NCBI RefSeq assembly: GCF_029919115.1
Contig: NZ_CP123990.1
Span: 1,426,001 to 1,490,000 of the forward strand
DNA from: Variovorax paradoxus
GTDB lineage: Bacteria; Pseudomonadota; Gammaproteobacteria; Burkholderiales; Burkholderiaceae_C
Reading direction: 5' to 3'
Length of the DNA stretch: 64,000 bases
Positions 26,831-35,155 of this stretch are shown piece by piece. Position numbers and translations under genes: made by a program. The notes beneath the pieces were generated by a model, which had not been told where the DNA came from, did no database searches, and worked only from the letters and a program-made list of their open reading frames with translations. How positions within the stretch are numbered: position 1 is the first letter of the stretch; each line of letters begins with the position of its first letter.

Positions 26831-27460
26831 ATGAATACGAAAACCGAAACCAAGACCGGCTTCACGCACGAGAAGGTGGAAACCAACAACCTGCTGATGA
26901 TCGTGCTCATCCTGGTGGTGGTGGCCATTGGCGGGCTGGTCGAGATCGTGCCGCTGTTCTTCCAGAAGTCGACCACCGAGGCCGTCCAGGGCCTGAAGCC
27001 GCCCACGGCGCTGCAGCTTGCGGGCCGCGACGTGTACCTGCGCGAGGGCTGCTACAACTGCCACTCGCAGATGATCCGTCCGTTTCGCTCGGAAACGCTG
27101 CGCTACGGCCATTACTCGGTGGCGGGCGAGTTCGTGTACGACCACCCGTTTCAGTGGGGCAGCAAGCGCACCGGCCCCGACCTGCACCGGGTGGGCGGCA
27201 AGTACAGCGACGAATGGCAACGCATTCACCTGAACAACCCGCGCGACCTTGTGCCCGAGTCGAATATGCCGGCCTATCCGTGGCTCGGCAAGAGCCTGGT
27301 CGACTCCGAAGCCATTCCGCGCCGCATGCGCGCTCTGCGCAGGGTCGGTGTTCCGTACACCGACGAAGAAATTGCCAGCGCCGCCGAAGAGGTTCGCGGC
27401 AAGACAGAGCTGGACGCCACGGTGGCGTACCTGCAATCGCTGGGCCTCACGCTCAAGTAG
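26831..27460 (+). CDS. ccoO: cbb3-type cytochrome c oxidase subunit II (mono-heme c)
   Basis: A 209-residue membrane-anchored cytochrome c that passes electrons to CcoN. It has one membrane segment near residues 22-42 ([19 protein letters not shown]) and a single heme c site CYNCH followed by SQMIRPFR, characteristic of CcoO; the methionine ligand is probably in [10 protein letters not shown]. Ten bases separate it from ccoN. Confidence 0.97.
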   Translation: MNTKTETKTGFTHEKVETNNLLMIVLILVVVAIGGLVEIVPLFFQKSTTEAVQGLKPPTALQLAGRDVYLREGCYNCHSQMIRPFRSETLRYGHYSVAGEFVYDHPFQWGSKRTGPDLHRVGGKYSDEWQRIHLNNPRDLVPESNMPAYPWLGKSLVDSEAIPRRMRALRRVGVPYTDEEIASAAEEVRGKTELDATVAYLQSLGLTLK

Positions 27461-27473
27461 GAAGCACCGAACC

Positions 27474-27614
27474 ATGACCGACATCACCACCCTGCGCGTT
27501 GCCGCAACCGTTCTGTGCTTTGCGCTCTTCGTGGGCATCGTGGCGTGGGCGTTCGCCCGCCGCAACACGGCCCGCTTCGAGGAAGCCGCCCGCCTGCCGT
27601 TCGAGCAAGACTGA
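27474..27614 (+). CDS. ccoQ: cbb3-type oxidase subunit CcoQ
   Basis: A 46-residue protein with one membrane segment (VAATVLCFALFVGIVAWAF) and a basic-acidic tail (RRNTARFEEAARLPF). Size, topology and position between ccoO and ccoP identify it; it stabilises the oxidase core in other species. Confidence 0.93.
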   Translation: MTDITTLRVAATVLCFALFVGIVAWAFARRNTARFEEAARLPFEQD

Positions 27615-27633
27615 AGAAGAAGAGGGGCCCCCG

Positions 27634-28548
27634 ATGAGCGATTTCGTCAACAACTTCTGGTCCAACTACATTGCCGCCGGCACCGTGCTGAGCATTCTCG
27701 GATGCATGCTGCTGTTGTGGCTCACCGCCCGCAAGCGCGTGCCGTCCGATGCCGACAACACCACGGGCCACGTGTGGGACGAAGACCTGCGCGAAGCCAA
27801 CAACCCGCTGCCGATGTGGTGGGTGGGGCTCTTCGTGCTGACCATCTTCTTTTCGGCCGGCTACCTGGTGATCTTTCCGGGCCTGGGCAGTTTCAGCGGC
27901 CAGGCCAACTGGAGCACCGAGTCGGAGTACGGCACCGAAGTGGCAAAGGCCAACCAGGCGTTGGCACCCGTGTATGCGGCCTTCGACAACATGCCCGCGG
28001 AAGAGGTTGCCCGCAGCCCGAAGGCCATGGCCATCGGCGAGCGGCTTTTCATGAACAACTGTTCGCAATGCCACGGCTCCGATGCACGCGGCAGCAAGGG
28101 CTTTCCCAACCTGACCGACAAGGATTGGCTGCACGGCGGCACGCCCGAGAAGATTGCCGAGAGCATTACCAAGGGCCGCACCGGCGTGATGCCTCCCATG
28201 GCTGCGGCAGTGGGCTCGCAAGACGACGTGAAGAACCTGGCCAACTACGTGCTGAGCCTTTCGGGCGAGCCGCACGATTCGGTGCGCGCGGGCCTCGGAA
28301 AGTCGAAGTTCACGGTGTGCGCGGCCTGCCATGGCATTGGCGGCGTCGGCAACCAGGCTGTGGGTGCGCCCAACCTGAGCGACAAGGTCTGGCTCCACGG
28401 CTATGGCGAGGCAGCCATCGTGCAGATCGTCAATGCCGGCAAGCACAGCCAGATGCCCGCCCAGGAAGGCCGGCTGACCGAAGCGCAGATCAAGCTGCTT
28501 TCCGCATACGTCTGGGGGCTTTCGAACGCACCCGTTGCGGGGCCCTGA
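27634..28548 (+). CDS. ccoP: cbb3-type oxidase subunit III (di-heme cytochrome c)
   Basis: A 304-residue protein with two N-terminal membrane segments (about 10-30 and 60-80, the longer CcoP form) and a periplasmic region with two heme c sites, CSQCH and CAACH. It brings electrons from soluble cytochromes. The CcoP N-terminal pattern YNNPLP is here represented by EANNPLPMWW. Eighteen bases after ccoQ. Confidence 0.97.
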   Translation: MSDFVNNFWSNYIAAGTVLSILGCMLLLWLTARKRVPSDADNTTGHVWDEDLREANNPLPMWWVGLFVLTIFFSAGYLVIFPGLGSFSGQANWSTESEYGTEVAKANQALAPVYAAFDNMPAEEVARSPKAMAIGERLFMNNCSQCHGSDARGSKGFPNLTDKDWLHGGTPEKIAESITKGRTGVMPPMAAAVGSQDDVKNLANYVLSLSGEPHDSVRAGLGKSKFTVCAACHGIGGVGNQAVGAPNLSDKVWLHGYGEAAIVQIVNAGKHSQMPAQEGRLTEAQIKLLSAYVWGLSNAPVAGP

Positions 28549-28558
28549 AGGCGACGCC

Positions 28559-30001
28559 ATGAACTCATCGGTACCCGCGAGACCGGCCCCGCGAAAGATC
28601 ATTCCCATTGCTGCCGCAGAGCCGGAAGCGGTGGGCTTGTACGAGGCCACGAAGAAGATCTACCCGCGCAGCGTTCGCGGCATGTTCGCGCGCTGGCGCT
28701 GGGCAATGGTCTTTCTTACCCAGCTGGTCTTCTACGGCATGCCCTGGGCGCAGTGGGGCGAGCGGCAGCTTGTGCTGTTCGACCTTGCGGCGCGGCGCTT
28801 CTACATCTTCGGCCTGGTGCTGTATCCGCAGGACCTGATCTATCTTTCCGGCCTGCTGGTGGTCAGCGCGCTGGCGCTCTTTCTCTTTACCGCCGTGGCC
28901 GGACGGCTGTGGTGCGGCTATGCCTGTCCGCAGACGGTGTACACCGAGATCTTCATGTGGGTGGAGCACAAGATAGAGGGCAACCGCACCGCGCGCATGC
29001 GGCTCGACGCCGAGCCGATGTCGGCCGAGAAGCTGGTGAAGAAGTGGTTCAAGCACCTGGTGTGGATCGGCATTGCGCTGTGGACGGGCTTTACCTTCGT
29101 GGGCTACTTCACGCCCATCCGCGAGCTGGGCATGGCTTTCCTGCAGACCCGCATGGGCTCGTGGGAGGTGTTCTGGGTTTTCTTCTACGGATTCGCGACC
29201 TACGGCAACGCGGGTTTCATGCGTGAGCAGGTGTGCAAGTACATGTGCCCGTATGCGCGCTTCCAGAGCGCCATGTTCGACCGCGACACCCTCATCGTCA
29301 CCTATGACCCGAAGCGCGGCGAGCCGCGTGCACCGCGGCGCAAGGGTCCCGATCCGCGCAGCATGGCGGCCGGCGACTGCATCGACTGCGGGCTCTGTGT
29401 GCAGGTGTGCCCCACGGGCATCGACATTCGCCAGGGGTTGCAATACGAATGCATTGGCTGCGGACTTTGCGTAGACGCCTGCGACACGGTGATGAAGAAG
29501 ATGGCCTATGCGCCGCGCCTGATCCGCTACGACACGCAAAACGGCATGGAGGCCGGCTGGACGCGCGCCCAGCTGGTGCGCCGCGTGCTGCGCCCCCGCG
29601 TGCTGGTCTACACCGCCGTGCTCGCGCTGCTGGTGGCGGGGCTGCTTGCCAGCCTTGTGACGCGCACGCCGCTGAAGGTCGATGTGGTGCGCGACCGGGC
29701 ATCGCTCGCCCGCATCGTGGAGGGCGGCCGGCTCGAGAACGTCTACCGGCTGCAGATCATGAACGCCACCGAAGAGCCGCGCGGCTATCGCATTGCCGCG
29801 CACGGCATCGAAGGGCTGAGCGTTTCGCCGGACGAGCGCATCACTGTGGGCCCCGCCCAGTCGCGATGGGTGGCCGTGCGGCTGCAGGTGCCCTATGGCG
29901 CGGCATCGGCCGGCTCGCACACGGTGTACTTCGACATCAGGGAAGAGGGCGCAGGCGCGGTGCAGGTGTCGGAAAAAGCGGTGTTCCTTGTACCGCGCTG
30001 A
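28559..30001 (+). CDS. ccoG: cbb3 oxidase accessory protein CcoG (RdxA/FixG-type ferredoxin)
   Basis: A 480-residue membrane protein with about five membrane segments and two 4Fe-4S ferredoxin motifs (CIDCGLCVQVCPTGI and CIGCGLCVDACDTV), plus further conserved cysteines (GYACPQTVYTE, CKYMCPYARFQ). The C-terminal part (about 370-480) is an Ig-like periplasmic domain. In other bacteria it is implicated in copper reduction during cbb3 biogenesis. Ten bases after ccoP. Confidence 0.96.
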   Translation: MNSSVPARPAPRKIIPIAAAEPEAVGLYEATKKIYPRSVRGMFARWRWAMVFLTQLVFYGMPWAQWGERQLVLFDLAARRFYIFGLVLYPQDLIYLSGLLVVSALALFLFTAVAGRLWCGYACPQTVYTEIFMWVEHKIEGNRTARMRLDAEPMSAEKLVKKWFKHLVWIGIALWTGFTFVGYFTPIRELGMAFLQTRMGSWEVFWVFFYGFATYGNAGFMREQVCKYMCPYARFQSAMFDRDTLIVTYDPKRGEPRAPRRKGPDPRSMAAGDCIDCGLCVQVCPTGIDIRQGLQYECIGCGLCVDACDTVMKKMAYAPRLIRYDTQNGMEAGWTRAQLVRRVLRPRVLVYTAVLALLVAGLLASLVTRTPLKVDVVRDRASLARIVEGGRLENVYRLQIMNATEEPRGYRIAAHGIEGLSVSPDERITVGPAQSRWVAVRLQVPYGAASAGSHTVYFDIREEGAGAVQVSEKAVFLVPR

Positions 30002-30011
30002 AGGAATCGAA

Positions 30012-30302
30012 ATGGACGCAACGAGAAACGAACTGTCGGCGCCGCAAGACGCATGGTGGCGGCATCCCCTGCTGTGGATGGTGATTGCGGGGCCGGCGCT
30101 GGTGGTGGTCGCGAGCTTCGTGACCTTCTGGTACGCCTGGGACAGGCCCGATCCGCTGGTGTCGGAAGACTACTACCGCCGCGGCGTCGAGATCAACAAG
30201 ACGTTGGCCGACAAGAAGCTGCTGCCCGCGCTCGCCGGCAGAAACCACGCGGCAACGCCGGCCGAAGCCGTGCCCCTGCCGCGCCGGGAGGCCGCGCCAT
30301 GA
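30012..30302 (+). CDS. ccoH: FixH-family cbb3 assembly protein (CcoH)
   Basis: A 96-residue protein with one membrane segment (LLWMVIAGPALVVVASFVTF) and the FixH pattern VSEDYYRRGVEINKTLA directly after it. It helps cbb3 assembly. It is shorter than rhizobial FixH because the periplasmic domain is reduced to a short tail. Overlaps the next gene by four bases. Confidence 0.9.
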   Translation: MDATRNELSAPQDAWWRHPLLWMVIAGPALVVVASFVTFWYAWDRPDPLVSEDYYRRGVEINKTLADKKLLPALAGRNHAATPAEAVPLPRREAAP

Positions 30303-30550
30303 GCAGCTCGCCCCGGTTGATCAGCATCCTGTGGCCGTCATTCCTGCTGGCCTGCGCCATCGAGATCCTGGTGTTCGCGCTGGTCGATCCGGCCGACCTG
30401 CACTGGGGCGGCGAGGCGCTGCGGATGTCGCGCCAGGGCGTCTACACCGTGGCTTTCTTTCTTTTCTGGGGCATGGCGGCGGCTTCCAGCGCGTTCACCG
30501 CGCTGCTGGCCGAATCGCCGCCCCGCGAGTTTTCGGGACGTGTGCAATGA
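30299..30550 (+). CDS. Small two-segment membrane protein of the cbb3 cluster
   Basis: An 83-residue protein with two predicted membrane segments (ISILWPSFLLACAIEILVF and GVYTVAFFLFWGMAAASSAF). No domain is recognised with certainty. Overlaps of four bases with ccoH upstream and hemN downstream show it belongs to the operon, so a role in oxidase biogenesis or stability is likely but unproven. Confidence 0.8.
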   Translation: MSSSPRLISILWPSFLLACAIEILVFALVDPADLHWGGEALRMSRQGVYTVAFFLFWGMAAASSAFTALLAESPPREFSGRVQ

Positions 30551-31959
30551 CATCGCCTTCCACCGCCCGCGCCCAGGTTGCGGGCGCCGCACCGCTGCCG
30601 GCCTCCGTGCTGCGGCAGTTCGACGTTGCAGGGCCGCGCTATACCTCCTACCCCACCGCGGACCGCTTCGTCGAAGCCTTCGGCGCGGACGACTACGCGT
30701 CGGCGCTTCGCGCACGGCGCGATGCCGGTGCCTCCGCGCCGCCGCTTTCGCTCTACGTGCACATTCCGTTCTGCGAATCGCTCTGCTACTACTGCGCCTG
30801 CAACAAGGTTGTGACACGGCACCCCGAAAGGGCTGTGCAATACCTGGCCTACCTGGAGCGCGAAACGCGGCTCCAGGCCGCGCAGCTCGGCCGCCGCGCC
30901 ACCGTGAGCCAGTTGCACCTGGGCGGCGGCACGCCCACTTTCCTGAGCGACACGCAGCTGGGCGGGCTTCTTGCCATGCTGCGCGAATCGTTCGACCTTT
31001 CTGCCGGCGGCGAGCAGTCCATCGAGATCGATCCCCGCACTGTCGATGCGGCACGGCTCGCCAACCTCGCGGCGCTGGGCTTCAACCGGCTGAGCTTCGG
31101 CGTGCAAGACTTCGACCCCGACGTGCAGAAGGCCGTGCACCGCATCCAGCCGGCGCACCAGGTGTTCGCGCTCATGGCCGATGCGCGGGCTCTGGGCTTC
31201 AAGTCGATCAACGTCGACCTGATCTACGGCCTGCCGCGCCAGAACGACGCGTCTTTCGCGCGCACCATGGAGCAGGTCTGCGAGCTTCGGCCCGACCGCA
31301 TTGCGCTCTATGCCTATGCGCACCTGCCGGAGCGCTTCAAGCCGCAACGTCGCATTGCCGCCGAAGACCTGCCCGACGCCCAGATGCGGGTGCGCATGCT
31401 CTCCAGCGCCATTGCAACGCTCACGGCCGCGGGCTACGTCTACATAGGCATGGACCACTTCGCACTGCCCGACGATCCGCTGGCCGTGGCCAAGCGGCAG
31501 GGCCGGTTGCAGCGCGATTTCCAGGGCTACAGCACCCAGCCCGAGGGCGACCTGGTCGCGCTCGGCGTTTCCGCCATCGGCCGCATCGGCACCACCTACA
31601 GCCAGAACGCCAAGACGGTGGATACCTACTACGACCTGCTCGACCAGGGCCGTCTTCCGGTCGTCCGCGGCATTGCGCTCTCGCGAGACGATGTGCTGAG
31701 GCGCGCCGTGATCATGGCGCTGATGTGCAAGGGCCGCGTGGGCTTGGACGACATGGGCGAAGCGCACCGCATCGATTTTCGGCACCACTTTGCCGCTGAA
31801 TTCGCGGCCCTCGGGCCGCTGGCTGCACAGGGCTTTGTCCGGGTTACCGATCACGACGTCGAAGTGACCGCCGAGGGATGGTTCGTGGTGCGCGCCATCG
31901 CCATGGTGTTCGACCGCTATTGCCGCGACAACCGCACCCGCTTTTCGCGCGTGGTCTGA
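30547..31959 (+). CDS. hemN: Oxygen-independent coproporphyrinogen III dehydrogenase
   Basis: A radical SAM enzyme converting coproporphyrinogen III to protoporphyrinogen IX without O2, supplying heme when oxygen is scarce. The 470-residue protein has the HemN-type cluster motif CESLCYYCACN (CX3CX2C plus the fourth cysteine), the preceding YVHIPFC, and GGGTPTFL; the length is that of true HemN rather than HemW. Its placement in the cbb3 operon fits co-induction at low oxygen. Confidence 0.96.
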   Translation: MTSPSTARAQVAGAAPLPASVLRQFDVAGPRYTSYPTADRFVEAFGADDYASALRARRDAGASAPPLSLYVHIPFCESLCYYCACNKVVTRHPERAVQYLAYLERETRLQAAQLGRRATVSQLHLGGGTPTFLSDTQLGGLLAMLRESFDLSAGGEQSIEIDPRTVDAARLANLAALGFNRLSFGVQDFDPDVQKAVHRIQPAHQVFALMADARALGFKSINVDLIYGLPRQNDASFARTMEQVCELRPDRIALYAYAHLPERFKPQRRIAAEDLPDAQMRVRMLSSAIATLTAAGYVYIGMDHFALPDDPLAVAKRQGRLQRDFQGYSTQPEGDLVALGVSAIGRIGTTYSQNAKTVDTYYDLLDQGRLPVVRGIALSRDDVLRRAVIMALMCKGRVGLDDMGEAHRIDFRHHFAAEFAALGPLAAQGFVRVTDHDVEVTAEGWFVVRAIAMVFDRYCRDNRTRFSRVV

Positions 31960-31961
31960 AC

Positions 31962-32672
31962 ATGCAGGCCGCGCTCGCCGGTGCCGCTTTGCTGATGGGC
32001 CTGGCCGGGGGGGCGCACTGCGTGGCCATGTGCGGTGCGGCGTCGGCCGCGGTGATCCGTATCGTGCCGGTTGCTCTTTCGGCCGGGCCCGGCGCCGTGG
32101 GCGGCACCGCACCGGCTGCGCAGGCGGCTTTTCACATCGGCCGTATCGCGAGCTACGCCGTTGCCGGTGCCTTGGCGGCGGCCAGCGTCAACAGCCTGGC
32201 GCTGGCCGGCACGCAAGTGGCCGCGCTCAAGCCGCTCTGGATGCTGCTGCACGTGTTCGTCTTTGCCTGGGGTGCCATGCTCGCCATTGCGGGCCGCCAG
32301 CCCGCATGGGCGCGGCGCATCGGGCGCACGCTCGAAATGCGGCTTCGCTCGCACGCGGCAAGCACGGCCTGGGGCGTGCTGGCAACCGGCGCGCTGTGGG
32401 TTGCAATGCCTTGCGGGCTGCTCTATTCGGCACTGCTGCTCGCCAGCTTGGGCAATGGGCCATTGCAGGGTGCGCTGGCAATGGTTCTGTTCGCCATCGG
32501 CAGCGGTCTCTCGCTGGTGCTTGCGCCGTGGCTCTGGCAGCGGCTGCGCCGTAGCGGCGGAGACCAAGGCCAGGCCTGGGGTGCGCGCCTTGCCGGTGTG
32601 TTGCTCGCCGCCGTCGCGCTGCAGGCGCTCTGGGCCGACCTCAGCCACCAGATCGGCATCTGGTGCCGCTGA
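31962..32672 (+). CDS. SafE/TauE-like membrane protein (cbb3/copper-associated type)
   Basis: A 236-residue membrane protein with about six membrane segments; begins LLMGLAGGAHCVAMCGAAS, the cysteine-containing N-terminal motif of the sulfite exporter-like proteins that accompany cbb3 clusters, and contains VAMPCGLLYSALLLAS mid-chain. Homologues near cbb3 genes are suspected in metal handling or cytochrome maturation; the reaction is unknown. Two bases after hemN, so co-transcribed. Confidence 0.85.
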   Translation: MQAALAGAALLMGLAGGAHCVAMCGAASAAVIRIVPVALSAGPGAVGGTAPAAQAAFHIGRIASYAVAGALAAASVNSLALAGTQVAALKPLWMLLHVFVFAWGAMLAIAGRQPAWARRIGRTLEMRLRSHAASTAWGVLATGALWVAMPCGLLYSALLLASLGNGPLQGALAMVLFAIGSGLSLVLAPWLWQRLRRSGGDQGQAWGARLAGVLLAAVALQALWADLSHQIGIWCR

Positions 32673-32697
32673 ACGGGCGCGAGCACCGCTCGCGTTG

Positions 32698-32711
32698 TTG
32701 ACCTGTATCAA
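32698..32711 (+). promoter_or_regulatory. FNR/ANR box of the desaturase operon
   Basis: TTGACCTGTATCAA has one mismatch to TTGAT-N4-ATCAA. Centre to desaturase ATG is about 60 bases, the same geometry as the ccoN box. Confidence 0.75.
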
Positions 32712-32763
32712 ACGCACCGGGGCGGCTGCTTCGCAAAATTGCCCCACTGTTCTAGAGGTGCCA

Positions 32764-33948
32764 ATGCAATCCGTCCTGTTCTCCGGAGTTTTCGATCTTC
32801 CATGGTGGGGTGCCGTGCTCGTGGCGCTCGCGCTCACGCACGTCACCATCGCCTCTGTCACCATCTTCCTGCATCGCCACCAGGCGCATCGCGCATTGGA
32901 GCTGCATCCGGTGGCCAGCCATTTCTTTCGCTTCTGGCTTTGGATGACCACCGGCATGGTGACCAAGGAATGGGCGGCCGTGCACCGCAAGCACCATGCA
33001 AAGTGCGACACGCCCGAAGATCCGCACAGCCCCCAGGTTTTCGGCCTCTCCCGCGTGCTGTGGGGCGGCGTGTTTCTCTACATTCGCGAGAGCAACGTAG
33101 CCGAGACCATTGCACGCTACGGCCACGGCACGCCGGACGACTGGATCGAGCACACGCTGTATTCGCGCCACAAGATCCTGGGCATCGTGTTGATGGGCAT
33201 GCTCGACATGGCGCTCTTCGGCGTGGTGCCGGGCGGGCTCATCCTGCTCACGCAGATTGCGTGGATTCCGTTCTGGGCGGCGGGCGTGGTCAACGGCATT
33301 GGCCACTACTGGGGCTACCGCAACTGGCAAGCGCAAGATTCCAGCACCAACATCTCGCCGATCGGCATCTTGATTGGCGGCGAAGAGCTGCACAACAACC
33401 ACCACGCCTTTCCCAGCTCCGCCAAGCTCTCCAGCAAGTGGTACGAGTTCGACGTGGGCTGGTTCTACATTCGCGTGCTGCAGGCGCTCGGCCTTGCCAC
33501 GGTGAAGCACGTCGCGCCTACGGCCCGGCTTGCCGCGCCCAAGCCGAACGTCGACCTGGAAACTGTGCAGGCGGTGATCCGGTGCCACTACGACGTGCTT
33601 TCCAGCTATGGCCGTTCCCTCAAGCAGGCCTACGCCGAAGAGTTCGGCCGGCTGCGCCGTCTTTCGCCGCGCGAGGCACGCTCGCTGCAAGCAGTGAAGC
33701 ACTGGCTTCCCAAGGACGAACGCATGCTCGACGAGTCGCGCCGCGCGCGGGTTGCAATGGCTTTGCGCGGATCGCATGCGCTGGACACCATGTACTCGAT
33801 GCGCAGGGAACTGACTGCGCTGTGGAGCCGTTCCGCTGCAACGGGCGAACAACTCGTCAAGCAGCTGCAGGACTGGTGCCACCGGGCCGAAGCCAGCGGC
33901 ATTGCGCCGCTGGCCGAGTTCTCCAGGCGCCTTCGTTCCTACGCCTGA
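32764..33948 (+). CDS. Membrane fatty acid desaturase (DesA/stearoyl-type)
   Basis: An O2-dependent di-iron desaturase acting on acyl chains in the membrane. The 394-residue protein has the three histidine boxes HRHQAH, HRKHH and HNNHH and about four membrane segments in the first 230 residues. The C-terminal 150 residues form a helical extension rich in Arg, Leu and Glu, absent from minimal desaturases. It sits behind an FNR-type box in a low-oxygen cluster, so its oxygen-requiring reaction would be induced when oxygen falls. Followed by a hemerythrin and a Usp gene. Confidence 0.94.
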   Translation: MQSVLFSGVFDLPWWGAVLVALALTHVTIASVTIFLHRHQAHRALELHPVASHFFRFWLWMTTGMVTKEWAAVHRKHHAKCDTPEDPHSPQVFGLSRVLWGGVFLYIRESNVAETIARYGHGTPDDWIEHTLYSRHKILGIVLMGMLDMALFGVVPGGLILLTQIAWIPFWAAGVVNGIGHYWGYRNWQAQDSSTNISPIGILIGGEELHNNHHAFPSSAKLSSKWYEFDVGWFYIRVLQALGLATVKHVAPTARLAAPKPNVDLETVQAVIRCHYDVLSSYGRSLKQAYAEEFGRLRRLSPREARSLQAVKHWLPKDERMLDESRRARVAMALRGSHALDTMYSMRRELTALWSRSAATGEQLVKQLQDWCHRAEASGIAPLAEFSRRLRSYA

Positions 33949-33972
33949 GCCGGGCACGCACAGGAGCCGTTC

Positions 33973-34557
33973 ATGACCCATGCGACCATTCGCATCATCC
34001 GCCAGGAGCACGCGGCACTTGCCGCGATGCTGCGCTCCATCACCATGCTGCTCGAGCAGCACCGCCGAAAGGCGACGCGGCCCGACTTCGCGGCCCTGCG
34101 GGCGATGCTGTTCTACGTGGACGAATTTCCCGAAAAGCGCCATCACCGCAAGGAGAGCGAACTGCTCTTTCCAAAGCTGCGCGCCAGAACGCCGATCTCG
34201 CGCGAGTTGATGGACCGGCTCGACAACGACCATGCCTGGGGCGAGCGGAAGGTGCGCAATGTCGAGCATGCGCTGCTCGCGTTCGAGATGCTGGGCGAAT
34301 CGCGCCGGGCCGCCTTCGAAACCGCCATGGCGCAGTACGTCGACTTCTACCTGGACCACATGTCGCTCGAAGAACGCGAGATTCTTCCGCTCGCAGAGCG
34401 CGTGCTCACCGCCGAAGACTGGCGCGAGCTCGACGAGGCCTTCGGCAGGAACCGCGATCCGCTCACGGGCTACCGGCCCGAGCGGGAATACGAGGCGCTT
34501 TTCACCCGCATCGTGAACATCGTGCCGGCGCCCATCGGGCTTGGCCCCGCTGCCTAG
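33973..34557 (+). CDS. Hemerythrin-domain protein
   Basis: A 194-residue, all-helical protein with the hemerythrin HHE pattern: IRQEHAALAAML near residue 10, KRHHRKESELLF, DHAWGER, and LDHMSLEEREILPLAE. These supply the His/Glu ligands of a di-iron site that binds O2 or NO. Located 24 bases after the desaturase. It may act as an O2/NO buffer, iron store or sensor; which one cannot be decided from sequence. Confidence 0.92.
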   Translation: MTHATIRIIRQEHAALAAMLRSITMLLEQHRRKATRPDFAALRAMLFYVDEFPEKRHHRKESELLFPKLRARTPISRELMDRLDNDHAWGERKVRNVEHALLAFEMLGESRRAAFETAMAQYVDFYLDHMSLEEREILPLAERVLTAEDWRELDEAFGRNRDPLTGYRPEREYEALFTRIVNIVPAPIGLGPAA

Positions 34558-34605
34558 CGCCGCCGGGCATGCTGCCCGGCTTCAAACAATCAACCAAGGA
34601 ACATC

Positions 34606-35028
34606 ATGAAAATTCTTCTCGCAGTCGATGGCAGCGAATACACCGCCCGCATGCTCGACTACATCGGCGCGCACAAGGAATGGTCGAACGCGGGCCATGC
34701 GTTCACCGTCTTCACCGCCGTGCTGCCCGTGCCGCACAGGGCTGCGGCTTTTGCTGGGCCCGACCTCGTGCACACCTACTACGACGACGAGGCTCGCGTT
34801 GTGCTGGAGCCCGTGCGCGCAGCCCTGGCCGCGCGTGGCATAGAGGCGGCGTTTGCTCACAAGGTCGGACACGCGGCGGACGAAATAGCGGCATTTGCGG
34901 AGCACGGAAAGTCCGACCTGCTGGTGATGGGCTCGCGCGGGGAGGGCGCACTGTCGAACCTGGTGCTGGGCTCGGTGGCCATGAAGGTGCTGGCCCGCTG
35001 CACGGTGCCGGTGCTGCTGGTGCGCTGA
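34606..35028 (+). CDS. Universal stress protein (UspA family)
   Basis: A 140-residue Usp: starts MKILLAVDGSEYTARML and ends with the nucleotide-binding signature MGSRGEGALSNLVLGSVAMKVL. AAGGA precedes the ATG. Probably co-transcribed with desaturase and hemerythrin from the FNR-boxed promoter. Usp genes are frequent members of ANR/FNR regulons. Confidence 0.93.
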   Translation: MKILLAVDGSEYTARMLDYIGAHKEWSNAGHAFTVFTAVLPVPHRAAAFAGPDLVHTYYDDEARVVLEPVRAALAARGIEAAFAHKVGHAADEIAAFAEHGKSDLLVMGSRGEGALSNLVLGSVAMKVLARCTVPVLLVR

Positions 35029-35155
35029 TACACGCCGGACACAAACCATTCACGGAGCGTTACCCACCGTCTCTTGCTGTTGTCACTGTGTTGCCGGGCG
35101 CTTCATAGCATCCATCCATCGACCCGCGATGCACACAACAAACAGGAGCGTTCAC

